NCBI RefSeq assembly: GCF_019279795.1
Contig: NC_056748.1
Location: 703,605,595 to 703,669,594, forward strand
From: Protopterus annectens
Lineage: Eukaryota > Chordata > Ceratodontiformes > Protopteridae
Reading direction: 5' to 3'
Length of the DNA: 64,000 bases
Shown: in pieces, positions 44,851 through 57,069 of the stretch
Layout of the letters: each line of letters starts with the position of its first letter
Numbering within the stretch: the stretch's first letter is position 1
The notes under the pieces: model-generated
The model's input: only the letters and a program-made list of their open reading frames with translations
What the model was told of the DNA's origin: nothing
Database searches by the model: none
Position numbers and translations under genes: made by a program

Positions 44851-47800
44851 ACATTTACTAGAATGGTTTGTCTACATACACTTCCATTTCCCTACTGTGT
44901 TACATTTACATCAATGGTTTGTCTTCATAGACTTCAATTTCCCTACTGTGTTACAGTTACTGCAATGGTTCATCCCCATACACCTCAATTTCCCTACTGT
45001 GTTACATTTACTACAATGGTTCATCTCCATACACTTCCATTTCCTTACTGTGTTTCATTTGCTACAATGGATAATCTCCATACACCTCCATTACCCTACT
45101 GTGTTACATTTACTACAATGGTTTGTCTCCATCCACTTCAATTTCCTTACTGTGTTACATTTGCTATGATGGTTTATCTCCAAACACCTCCATTTCTCTA
45201 CTGTGTTCCATTAACTACAATGTTTTTTCTCCATACCCTTCAATTTTCCTACTGTGTTACATCTACTTTAATGTTTTATCTCCATACACTTCCATTTCCC
45301 TACTGTGTTATATTTAATGCAATGGCCTGTCTCCATACACCTCCATTTCCCTACTGTGTTATATTTACTACAATGGTTCATCTCCATACTCTTCCATTTC
45401 CCTACTGCCTTACATTTACTACAATGGTTCGTCTCTATACACCTACATTTCCCCTACTGTGTTACATTTACTTCAATGGTTTGTCTCCATATACCTCCAT
45501 ATCCCTAAGTTGTTACATTTACTACAATGGTTCATCTCCTTACACTTCCATTTCCCTACTGTGTTTTTATTTACTACAATGGTTTGTCTCCATACACCTC
45601 CATTTCCCTACTGTGTTACATTTACTACAATGGTTAATTTCAATACACTTCCATTTCCCTTATGTGTTACATTTACTACAATGGTTCATCTCCATACACC
45701 TCTATTTCCCTACTGTGTAATGTTTGCTACAATGGTTTGTCTCCATAAACCTCTATGGTCCTACTGTATTACATTAACTACAATGGTTAGTCTCCCTACT
45801 TTTCCATTTTCCTTCTGTGTTACATTTACTACAATGGTTCATCTCCATACACTTCCATTTCCCTACTGTGTTACTTTTACTTCAATCATTTGTCTCCATA
45901 CACTTCCATTTCCCAACTGTGTTACATTTACTACAATGTTTTGTATCTATACACGTCTATTTCCATACTGTGTTATATTTACTACAATGGTTTGTCTTCA
46001 TACACTTTAATTTCCCTACTGTGTTACATTTACTACAATGGTTCATCTCCATACACCTCCATTTCCCTACTGTGTTACATTTACTACAAAGGTTTGTATC
46101 CATACACTTCTATTTTACTACTGTGTTACATTTACTACAATGGTTTGTCTCCATACACTTCCATTTCCCTACTGTGTTATATTTACTACAATGGTTTGTC
46201 TCCATAGACTTCCATTTCCCGACTGTGTTACATTTACTACAATGGTTTGTCTCCATACACTTCCATTTCACTACTGTGTTACATTTACTACAATGGTTTA
46301 TCTCAATACACCTACATTTCCCTACTGTGTTACATTTACTACAATGGTTCATCTCCATACACCTCCATTTCCTTACTGTGTTACATTTACTTCAATGGTT
46401 TGTCTTCATACACCTACATTTCCCTACTGTGTTACATTTACTACAATGGTTCATCTCCATACACTTCCATTTCCCTACTGTGTTACATTTACCACAATGG
46501 TTTATCTCCATTTACTTCCATTTCACTACTGTGTTACATTTACTACAATGGTTTATCTCCATAAACCTCCGTTTCCCTAATGTGTTACATTTACTACAAT
46601 GGTTCATCTCCATTCACTTCCATATCACTACTGTGTTGCATTTACTGCAATGGTTTATCTCCATACACCTCCATTTCCCTACTGTCTAATACTTACTACA
46701 ATGGTTTGTCTCCATAAACCTCCATGTTCCTACTGTATTACATTAACTACAATGGTTAGTCTCCCTACACTCCATTTTCCTTTTGTGTTACAGGTACTAC
46801 AATGGTTCATCTCCATACACTTCCATTTCCCTACTGTGTTACTTTTACTTCAATAGTTTGTCTCCATACACCTCCATTTCTTTACTGTGTTACATTTACT
46901 ATAATGGTTTGTCTTCGTACACTTCAATTTCTCTACTATGTTACATTTACTACAATGGTTTGTCTTCATACACTTCAATTTCTCAACTGTGTAATATTTA
47001 CTACAATGGTTTGTATCCATACACTTCAGTTTCACTACTGTGCTACATTTACTACAATGTTTTTTCTCCATACACTTCTATTTCCCTACTGTGTTACATT
47101 TACTACAATGGCTCATCTTCATACACTTCCGTTTCCCTACTGTGTTTCATTTAATACAATGGCTTGTCTTCATACACTTTAATTTCCCTAGTGTGTTACA
47201 TTTACTACAATGGTTAGACTCCATACACTTCCATTTCCCTACTGTGTTACATTTACATCAATGGTTTGTCTCTATACACTTCCATTTCCCTACTGTGTTA
47301 CATTTACTACAAAGGTTCATTTCCACACGCTTCCAATTCACTACTGTGTTATATTTACTACAATAGTTCATTTCCATAACCTCCCTTTCCCTACTGTGTT
47401 ACATTAACTACAATGGATTTTCTCCATACACTTCCGTTTCACTACTGTGTTACATTTACAAGAATGGTTTGTCTCCATACACCTCCATTTCCCTACTTTG
47501 TTACATTTATTACAATGGTTTGTCTCCATATACTTCCATTTCCCTACTGTGTTACATTTACATCCATGGTTTATCTTCATAGACTTCAATTTCCCTACTG
47601 TGTTACAGTTACTGCAATGGTTCATCCCCATACACCTCAATTTCCCTACTGTGTTACATTTACAACAATGGTTTATCTCCTAAAACTTTCATTTCACTAC
47701 TGTGTTACATTTACTACAATGGTTCATCTCCATACACCTCCATTTCCCTACTGTGTTTCATTTGCTACAATGGTTCTTTATACACTTCAATTTTCCTACT

Positions 47801-50714
47801 GTGTTACATTTACTACGATGGTTCATCTCCATACACCTCCATTTCTCTACTGTGTTACATTTACTACAATGGTATTTCTCCATACACTTCCATTTCCCTA
47901 CTTGGTTACATTAACTGCAATGGTTCACTCCATACACTTCCATTTCCCTACTGTGTTTCATTTGCTACAAAGGTTTGTATCCATACACTTCCATTTCCCT
48001 ACTGTGTTACATTTACTACAATTGGTCATCTCCATACGCTTCCATTTCCCTACTGCCTTACATTTACTACAATGGTTGGTCTCCATACACCTACATTTCC
48101 CTACTGTGTTACATTTACTTCAATGGTTTGTCTCTATATACCTCCATATCCCTAAGTTGTTACATTTACTACAATGGTTCATCTCCATACACTTACATTT
48201 CCCTACTGTGTTTTATTTACTACAATGGTTTGTCTCCATACACCTCAATTTCACTACTGTGTTACATTTACTACAATGGTTCATCTCTATACACTTCCAT
48301 TTCCCTAGTGTGTTACATTTACTACAAAGGTTCATCTCCATGCACTTCCATTGCACTACTGTGTTTCATTTACTACAATGGCTTGTCTTCATACACCTCC
48401 ATTTCCCTAATGTGTAATACTTACTACAAGGGTTTGTCTCCATAAACCTCCATGTTCCTACTGTATTACATTAACTACAATGGTTAGTCTCCCTACACTC
48501 CAGTTTCCTTTTGTGTTACATTTACTACAATGGCTCATCTCCATACACCTCCATTTCCCTACTGTGTTACTTTTACTTCAATAGTTTGTCTCCAGACACC
48601 TCCATTTCTTTACTGTGTTACATTTACTACAATAGTTTGTCTCCATACACTTCCATTTCCCTACTGTGTTACATTTACTACAATGGTTTGCCTCCATACA
48701 CTTCCATTTCCCTACTGTGTTACTTTTACTACAATGGTTTGTCTCAATACACCTCCATTTCCCTACTGTGTTACATTTACTACAATGGTTCATCTTCATA
48801 CACTTCCATTTCACTACTGTGTTACATTTACTACAATGGTCTGTCTCCATACACTTCCATTTCCCTACTGTATTACATTTACTACCATGGTTTGTCTCCA
48901 TACAATTCCATTTCACTACTGTGTTACATTTACTACAATGTTTTTTCTCCATACACTTCTATTTCCCTACTGTGTTACATTTACAACAATGGTTTGTGTC
49001 CATACACATATATTTCCATTCTGTGTTACATTTCCTGCAATGGTTCATCTCCATACACTGCCAATTCCCTACTGTGTTACATTTACTACAATGGTATGTC
49101 TCCATACACTTCCATTTCCGTACTTGGTTACATTTACTGCAATGGTTCATCTCCATACACTTCCATTTCCCTACTGTGTTTCATTTGCTACAATGGTTCA
49201 TCTCCATAACCTCCATTTCCCTACTGGGTTACATTTACTATAATGGTTCTTTATACACTTCAATTTCCCTGCTGTGTTACATTTACTACAATGGTTCATC
49301 TCCATACACCTCCATTTCTCTACTGTGTTACATTAACTACAATGGTTTGAATCCATACCCTTCAATTTTCCTACTGTGTTACATTTACTTCACTGTTTCA
49401 TCTCCATACACTTCCATTTCCCTATTGTGTTACATTGACTACAATTGTTCATCTCCATACACTTCCATTTCCCTACTGCCTTACATTTACTACAATGGTT
49501 GGTCTCCATACACTTACATTTCCCCTACTGTGTTACATTTACTTCAATGGTTTGTCTCTATAAACCTCCTTATCTCTAAGTTGTTACATTTACTACAATG
49601 GTTTGTCTCCATACACCTCCATTTCCCTACTGTTTTACATTTACTACAATGGTTTGTCTGCATACACTTCCATTTCCCTACTGTGTTACATTTACTACAA
49701 TGGTTCATCTCCATACACTTCCATTTCACTACTGTGTTACATTTACTACAATGGTTCATCTCCATTCACTTCCATTTCACTACTGTGTTACATTTACTAC
49801 AATGGTTTATCTCCATACACCTCCATTTCCCTACTGTGTAATACTTACTACAATGGTTCATCTCCATAAACCTCCACGTTCCTATTGTATTACATTAACT
49901 ACAATGGTTAGTCTCCCTACACTCCATTTTCCTTTTGTGTTACATTTACTACAATGGTTCCTCTCCATACACTTCCATTTCCCTACTGTGTTACGTTTAC
50001 TTCAATGGTTTGTCTCCATACACTTCCGTTTCCCCACTGTGTTACATTTACTCCAATGTTTTGTATCTATACACGTCTATTTCCATACTGTGTTATATTT
50101 ACTACAATGGTTTGTCTACATACACCTCCATTTCCCTACTGTGTTACATTTACTACAATGGTTTGCCTCCATACACTTCCATTTCCCTACTGTGTTACAT
50201 TTACTACAATGGTTTGTCTTCATACACTTTAATTTCCCTACTGTGTTACATTTACTACAATGGTTCATCTCCATACACTTCCATTTCACTACTGTGTTAC
50301 AATTACTACAATGGTTCATCTGCATACAACTCCATTTCCCTACTGTGTTACATTTACTACAATGGTTCATCTCCATGCACTTCCATTTCCCTACGGTGTT
50401 ACGTTTACTACAATGGTTTGTCTCCATACACTTCCATTTCACTACTGTGTTACATTTACTACAATGGTTCATCCCCATGCACTTCCATTTCCCTACTGTG
50501 TTACATTTACTACAATGGTTCATCTCCATACACTTCCATTTCCCTACTCTGTTGCATTTACTGCAATGGTTGATCTCCATACACTTCCATTTCCCTACTG
50601 TGTTACATTTGCTACAGTAGTTCATCTCCATACACCTCCATTTCCCTACTGTGTTCCATTTACTACAATGGTTTGTCTCCATACACTTCCATTTCACTAC
50701 TGTGTTACATTTAC

Positions 50715-51690
50715 TACAATGGTTCATCTCCATACACTTCCATTTCCCTAATGTGTTACATTTACTACAATGCATTGTCTCCATACACTTCCATTTCCCT
50801 ACTGTGTTGCATTTGCCACATTGGTGCATCTCCATACACTTCAATTTCCCTACTGTGTTACATTTACTACGATGGTTCATCTCCATACACCTCCATTTCT
50901 CTACTGTGTTACATTAACTACAATGGTTTGTCTACATACCCTTCAATTTTCCTGCTTTGTTACATTTACTCCAATGCTTCATCTCCATACACTTCCATTT
51001 CCCTACTGTGTTACATTTTCTGCAATGTTTTTCTCCATACACCTCCACTTCCCCTACTGTGTTACATTTACTACAATGGTTAATCTCCATACGATTCCAT
51101 TTCCCTACTGTCTTACCTTTACTACAATGGTTGGTCTCCATACACCTACATTTCTCTATTGTGTTACATTTACTACAATGGTTAATCTCCATACACTTCC
51201 ATTTCCCTGCTGTTACATTTACTACAATGGTTCATCTCCATACACTTCCATTTCCCTAATGTGTTACATTTACTACAATGCATTGTCTCCATACACTTCC
51301 ATTTCCCTACTGTGTTGCATTTGCCACATTGGTGCATCTCCATACACTTCAATTTCCCTACTGTGTTACATTTACTACGATGGTTCATCTCCATACACCT
51401 CCATTTCTCTACTGTGTTACATTAACTACAATGGTTTGTCTACATACCCTTCAATTTTCCTGCTGTGTTACATTTACTTCAATGCTTCATCTCCATACAC
51501 TTCCATTTCCCTACTGTGTTACATTTTCTGCAATGTTTTTCTCCATACACCTCCACTTCCCCTACTGTGTTACATTTACTACAATGGTTAATCTCCATAC
51601 GATTCCATTTCCCTACTGTCTTACCTTTACTACAATGGTTGGTCTCCATACACCTACATTTCTCTATTGTGTTACATTTACTACAATGGT
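50715..51690 (+). repeat. 508-bp (10-unit) recent tandem duplication inside the array
   Basis: Private variants (TACAATGCATTGTCTCC, TTGCCACATTGGTGCATC, TTCTGCAATGTTTTTCTCC, ACGATTCCATTTCC) occur in the same order about 508 bp apart (for example 50,751 and 51,259). Over roughly 465 bp I see only about two differences. The step is 508 rather than 510 because one unit lost two bases near 51,211. Confidence 0.92.
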
Positions 51691-53660
51691 TCATCTCCAT
51701 ACATTTCCATTTCACTACTGTGTTACATTTACTACAATGGTTTATCTCCATACACTTCCATTTCACTACTGTGTTACATTTACTGCAGTGGTTTATCTCC
51801 ATACACTTCCATTTCCCTACTGTGTAATATTTACTACAATGGTTTGTCTCCATAAACCTCCATGTTCCTACTGTATTACATTAACTACAATGGTTAGTCT
51901 CCCTTCACTTCCATTTTCCTTCTGTGTTACTTTTACTTCAATGGTTTGTCTCCGTACACCTCCGTTTCCCTACTGTATTACATTTACTACAATAGTTTGT
52001 CTCCATACACTTCCATTTCCCTACTGTGTTACATTTACTGCAATGTTTTGTCTCCATACACTTCTATTTCCATACTGTGTTATATTTACTGCAATGGTTC
52101 ATCTCCATACAGTTCCATTTCACTACTGTGTTACATTTACTACAATGGTTCAGCTCCATACACTTCCATTTCACTACTGTGTTACATTTACTACAGTGGT
52201 TCATCTCCATACACCTCCATTTCCCTACTGTGTTACATTGACTACAATAGTTTGTCTCCATACACTTCCATTTCACTACTGTGTTACATTTACTACAATG
52301 GTTCATCTCCATACACTTCCATTTCCCTAAGGTGTTTCATTTACTACAATTGTTTGTCTCCCTACACTGCCATTTCCCTACTGTTTTACATTTACTACAA
52401 TGGTTCAACTCCATACACCTCCATTTCTCTACTGTGTTAGATTTGCTACAATGGCTTGTCTCCATACCTTCAATTTCTCTACTGTGTTACATTTCCTACA
52501 GTGGTTTGTCTCCATACACTTCCATTTCACTACTGTATTACATTTACTACAATGGTTTGTCTCTATGCACTTCCATTTCCATACTGTGTTACATTTTCTA
52601 CAATGGTTTGTCTTCATACACTTGAATTTCCCTACTGTGTTACATTTACTACTATTATTTATCTCCATCCACTTCCATTTCACTACTTTGTTACATTTAC
52701 TAGAATGGTTCATCTCCATACACTTCCATTTCCTTACCGTGTTACATTTACTACAATGCTTAGTCTCCATACACTTCCATTTCCCTTCTGTGTACATTTA
52801 CTACAATGGTTCATCTCCATACACTTCCATTTTCCTACTATGTTACATTTACTACAATGGTTTGTCTCTGTACACTTCCATTTCCCTTCTGTGTTACATT
52901 TACTACAATGGTTTCTCTCCATGCACTACCATTTCCCTACTGTGTTACATTTTCTACAATGGTTAGTCTCCATAAACCTCCACTTCCCTACTGTGATACA
53001 TTTACTGCATAGGTTCATCAACATACACTTCTTTTTTCCGACTGTGTTACATTTACTATAACGGTTTGTCTCCAAACACTTCCATTTCCCTACTGTGTTA
53101 AATTTACTACAATGGTTCATCTTCATGCACTTCCATTTCCCTACTGTGTTACGTTTACTACAATGGTTTGTCTTCATACACTTCCATTTCACTACTGTGT
53201 TACATTTGCTACAATGGTTCATCTCCATACACTTCCATTTCCCTACTGTGTTACATTTACTACAATGGTTCATCTCCATACATCTCCCATTTCCTACTAG
53301 TACTACAATAGTTTGTCTCCATACACTTCCATTTCCCTACAGTATTACATTTACTACAATGTTTTGTATCTATACACATCTATTTCCCTACTGTGTTTCA
53401 TTTACTACAATGGTTTGTCTCCCTACACTTCCATTTCCCTACTGTGTTGCATTTACTACAATCGTTCATCTCCATACACCTCCATTTCTCTACTGTGTTA
53501 GATTTGCTACAATGGCTTGTCTCCATACCTTCAATTTCTCTACTGTGTTACATTTCCTACAGTGGTTTGTCTCCATACACTTCCGTTTCCCTACTGTGTT
53601 ACATTTACTACAATAGTTCATCTCCATACACTTCCATTTCACTACTGTGTTACATTTACT

Positions 53661-53862
53661 TAAACAGTAATCGCGGGAATTGGAGGTGTATGGAGATGAA
53701 CCATTGTAGTAAATATAACACAGTATTGAAATGAAAGAGTGTGAAAATGTACCATTGTAGTAAATGTAACACAGTAGGGAAATGGAAGTTTATGGAGACA
53801 AACCATTGTAGTAAATGTAACACAGTAGGGAAATGGAAGTGCATGTAGTCTAACCATTCTAG
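53661..53862 (-). repeat. Inverted end of the 51-bp array (~190 bp)
   Basis: After a ~15-bp spacer (TAAACAGTAATCGCG), the sequence from about 53,675 is the 51-bp unit in reverse complement (GTAGTAAATGTAACACAGTA, GGGAAATGGAAG), about 3.7 copies up to about 53,862. The last plus-oriented units and these copies form a near-palindrome able to fold back. Confidence 0.93.
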
Positions 53863-54190
53863 TTTTACTGACATAGAAAGACTGGCATTTCTGACAGACA
53901 GCTAAATATACCACATGGTCAGTTTCACAGTTAGCAGACACTCGGAACTGATAATATTGTCCCGTATCTGGATGTATATAACTGTCCCCTGTTTCAATAT
54001 ACATGCAAAAATTACATTTCCCGCAACGAGTGCCAGTATGAATTTGATTACTGGCATTAACCGTGGAATGGTACAATAGCATTTTAAGGTTGGGTTTATT
54101 CTTGTATTGAAATCTCGGTATCTCACCTACTATGTGCCTTATTTCCTCATCACTTGTAAGTATACGCCAATATCTACTGATTATATCCAT
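53862..54190 (-). mobile_element. Penelope-like element, inverted segment (connector, Cys motif, start of GIY-YIG)
   Basis: Read on the minus strand from 54,190, one open frame gives YWRILTSDEEIRHIVGEIPR, then FQYKNKPNLKMLL, a CGKCNFC zinc-type motif, and CETDHVVYLAVCQKCQSFYV. This is the connector between reverse transcriptase and endonuclease in Penelope-like elements, followed by the beginning of the GIY-YIG nuclease (VYL...FYV in place of GIY...YIG). At about 53,862 the frame runs without a stop into the inverted 51-bp repeat. The catalytic Arg and Glu half lies in opposite orientation at 54,191 onward. The reverse transcriptase itself is absent. Confidence 0.85.
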
Positions 54191-55616
54191 CTGTCAGAAA
54201 TGCCAGTCTTTCTATGTCGGTAAAACCGACAGGATGTTCCGTATCAGAATTGGAGAACACCTATATGCCATCAGGATAGGGTATACAGTTAATGCCCTTG
54301 CGAATTACATCAGCAAGATGCATATATTCCGATCTATGGCCATAGATCATACAGTCCCTATAATAAGAGAGGGGAATATACGTAATAATACCGAAAAGAA
54401 AGAGATTAATTGGATTATAAGGTTGAGGGCAGATAAAGGTAAGGGTCTGAATGAAAGAGCTTCTGTTAAACCTATCCTTAGAGCTAGATGCATAAATAAG
54501 AAATGATTACCACAATACATCAGATTTCACAAGACCTTTGAACAGTATTAAGTATTTGGTTTGGAAGGAGCATCAATAGGATGAAAGGGAACGTTACTAA
54601 ATAAAAATGTATGCACTTTCACGCATTATGCATACTGAAATAACAATTAATTGGAGAATGATACCTACCGACATATGGGAGTTAGTATTAAAATAGATAG
54701 ATCTGGTATGACATATTATTATGCACCTTTATTTATTTATAATAAGTAGGTTGTTTGCGCATATACTGATGTTTGATCGGCATAGTTAGTTTTATATGTT
54801 GGTATAGTGTAATTGAAGAATTCCTATATAGGATAGTGTTTATTTAGTGCTAACTTAGAGAATGCTTGTATCTACTACATTAAAGATAATAATATGTTTA
54901 TGTAGCTGTTTGTAAATAAGTAATTTGTGAAATGCATATTTTGCGTACAGCTTCAGTGAAACATAGAGTCGTTACAACATGAGGTTGTGCGATTTATGAT
55001 TTGATAATAGTACGGTATCAAAGTCGTTTGCATTTCTTATCATGTATACAACAGGTGCTTATATTGGTATATTAAGTGGACTTAGTGGTTTGGCAGCATC
55101 GTCATTTTCCTTGGTTTAGGTAGGACACTAGAATTAAAGGAATATACTAAGTGCACTTACTTACACATACAGCATTTTCAAATGCAGTGAAAGGGCGACC
55201 ATGTGATACCTTTAGATGTATGAAGGGTGAGTTGGTCAGCTAAATGTAGTCGACTGCATTTGTAGAATGGCAAGCTAATGCAGTAATGAATGAGATAGCT
55301 AATATGCTTGAATTTATTAAGCTTATCTTGAAGGTATATAATATCGAACATGTTAACAATATTGTTGCACTGTTTATACATTAGATATGATGGAGTGCAA
55401 CTATCCATGGCCATAGAATGATAGTATGCCATGGAGTATGAGTATGAAAAAAATCTTATCGCCTGATTTGTATTACCTGAATTCATTAGGTATGAGCTGT
55501 TTAAATATATGTTTCACTATCTTTTATTGTTTCTTAACATGCTGATCTGTATAAAGAATACTTTTTAGTAAATCTTGGATAGATTTGTAATGAAACGTAA
55601 AGAATGTATCGGTATT

Positions 55617-55664
<48 letters not shown>
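55617..55664. repeat. (TA)n microsatellite
   Basis: About 23 TA dinucleotides inside the 3' region of the Penelope-like element. Confidence 0.96.
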
Positions 55665-55668
<4 letters not shown>

Positions 55669-56009
55669 TTTTGTTTTATTTTAAGGTCTGAGCATAATGA
55701 ATTGTTTAAAAATGTAATGTACAGTAACTATAGTATAATATGTTTTAACGAATGTATATAGCGAAATAGTATTAGTAAAGTATATGGACATAAACAACAT
55801 ATAAGCAGTCCATGTAATTCTGTTTCGCACTAAGAAAGTAAGGGAAACTAGAAAGTTACAATACTTCATCTAAATAAGTTTATAAGAAACGTTTTTATAT
55901 TTTTATTTTTATGTGTTTATAGTTGAATATTGCTTTAAATGTGAAATTGCTTAATGAGCCTAAGACATGTGATGTTTATAAAAGGACAGGAAGATGGTTT
56001 CTCAAATTT

Positions 56010-56045
56010 TAACGGTCTGATGAAGCTTATGTGAAAGCGCTTACC
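56010..56045 (+). other. Hammerhead-ribozyme-like motif of Penelope-like element
   Basis: GGTCTGATGAAGCTTATGTG followed by AAAGCGCTTACC. The conserved strings CTGATGA and GAAA are at the expected spacing, and the outer GGT/ACC can pair, but the stem between them pairs poorly here, so activity is doubtful. Its counterpart at 29,413-29,455 has a good 5-bp stem. Confidence 0.4.
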
Positions 56046-56209
56046 TTTGTACATTAATTAAAAACCGGGATTTATTTAATAAATACGTAATACTTCATTT
56101 TTTACATGTATGGTTGATGCTGGAATTATTGCAGAGCTTTGGTTACCTCTTAGCTGTCTTATCTGGACTAATAACGCAAGCAAATGACTGGTGCTAAAGC
56201 ACTGGTCTA

Positions 56210-57060
56210 AAACTAAATACAAAAATTGCATCATTATTCCCTTTGGCAAAATGGAATTCTCTTCAAATTACAATATTGACAGCACCCACCTGAGTCCAAA
56301 CCCAGTGGTGTGAGACTTGGGAACACAAGTTGATAGCAATCTGAACTTCGACTACCAAGTTTCCACAGTGGTAAGGAAAGCCTTCTATGTAGTGCACCTC
56401 ATCCAGGTCAGGGGATGTTATAACTCCACTATACGTGATCCTCATCAGAACACGAATAGAGTATAATGCACCCTTTTGCATGTACCTCACCAGACAACTG
56501 CAGCAGCAGGAGAAACCTCAGAGATTTCTCACTAAGAAAATATAGGAACTCCAAACAATGATCTATGTGAACAGGCTGAAAGCCCTGTCACTTTACTCTG
56601 TATCTTATAGGCTGCTGAGAGGCTACTTGTGCCTGGCCTATAGGACAATCTCTGATCCTGCCCTAATGAAAATGCTGCACATCTAGAAGTCAAATGGGTC
56701 AAGAGTCACTCAATCTAGGGAACTCAACCTAGCCAGTGACTTTAACAAAACATGCTGGAGAGACAGATATGTATAGACTAGACTTCCTATTCACATAAAA
56801 CAGAGTTCCTCACTGCCCCTGTTCAAATGTAACCTAGATGATTGGATGGGAGACCACAAATTCATCCCTGGAGAGATATCCATGTTCCTCATGGGCATGG
56901 GTAGCTGCTGATGATCACAGACCCACTCTGTTCATTAATTCGTTCTGTGAACTATCCAAAAATAACAAATAGGGATACTTGGGATTAATATGAAAAGGCT
57001 TAAAAAGGTTCTAGGGCCACTAGCCTAGTAACCTGCTATGAAACTATGAACCTATTTAAT
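56210..57060 (+). mobile_element. CR1/L2-like LINE, C-terminus and 3' tail
   Basis: Across frames the plus strand shows DLGTQVDSNLNFDYQVSTVV-like sequence (about 56,310-56,370), RKAFYVVHLIQ, QTTAAAGETSEI, a SPVTLLCIL region (about 56,585) corresponding to LKxLxLxxLxYRRLRGDL, and HKFIPGEISMFLMG-like sequence near 56,855. The 3' tail has GGTTCTAGGGCCACTAGCCT and AGTAACCTGCTATGAAACTA, TGAACC, as in the LINE at 20,030 and SINE family 1. Several stops. Confidence 0.65.
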
Positions 57061-57069
57061 GTATGTACC

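Larger units (their letters stand above)
40509..53660 (+). repeat. Giant 51-bp minisatellite array, about 258 copies
   Basis: The unit reads approximately CTACTGTGTTACATTTACTA, CAATGGTTTGTCTCCATACA, CTTCCATTTCC (51 bp). Neighbouring copies are in register with a 51-bp step over about 13.15 kb, with occasional 1-2 bp indels. Variable sites include GTTTGT/GTTCAT/GTTTAT, CACTTCC/CACCTCC and TTTCCCTAC/TTTCACTAC. The plus strand is C/T-rich and G-poor, so there is strong strand asymmetry. Because 51 = 3 x 17, frames stay open: the longest forward one is 791 codons at 43,345-45,720, made of a 17-residue repeat (MVHLHTLPFPYCVTFTT-like). The other two forward frames and one reverse frame are also long. 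I see no gene here. Confidence 0.98.
54191..56100 (+). mobile_element. Penelope-like element, sense segment (GIY-YIG endonuclease half and 3' region)
   Basis: From 54,191 the plus strand continues the nuclease: CQKCQSFYVGKTDRMFRIRI, then GEHL, later ANYISKMH and EKKEINWIIRLRADKGKGLN, with a stop at 54,504-54,506. The Arg of RIRIGEH and the Glu before NWI correspond to conserved GIY-YIG catalytic positions. The first 36 bases repeat, with one mismatch, the end of the inverted segment. A ~1.6-kb AT-rich non-coding region follows, containing a TA microsatellite, and near 56,013-56,040 the hammerhead-like TCTGATGAAG...GAAAGCGCTTACC. The 3' limit near 56,100 is a guess from the loss of AT-rich character. 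Not autonomous as it stands. Confidence 0.85.

Noticed and set aside
43345..45720. 791-codon open frame as a repeat-protein gene
   Set aside because: It is a by-product of a 51-bp repeat without stops. Overlapping frames are equally open, start codons recur every unit, and frames are broken by indels at random.
50116..50886. Reverse-strand Cys/His repeat protein (zinc-finger-like)
   Set aside because: The C-x2-C-x7-C-x4-H spacing is not a known zinc-finger pattern, the frame is repeatedly interrupted along the array, and the regularity follows from the DNA repeat. I found no sign of selection on it by eye.
40509..53660. CRISPR array
   Set aside because: The units are contiguous and wholly repetitive with no unique spacers, and the context is a vertebrate-type genome.
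54132..54506. Free-standing GIY-YIG homing endonuclease gene
   Set aside because: The upstream connector with CGKCNFC in inverted orientation, the GLN motif and the long 3' region fit a Penelope-like retroelement fragment better.
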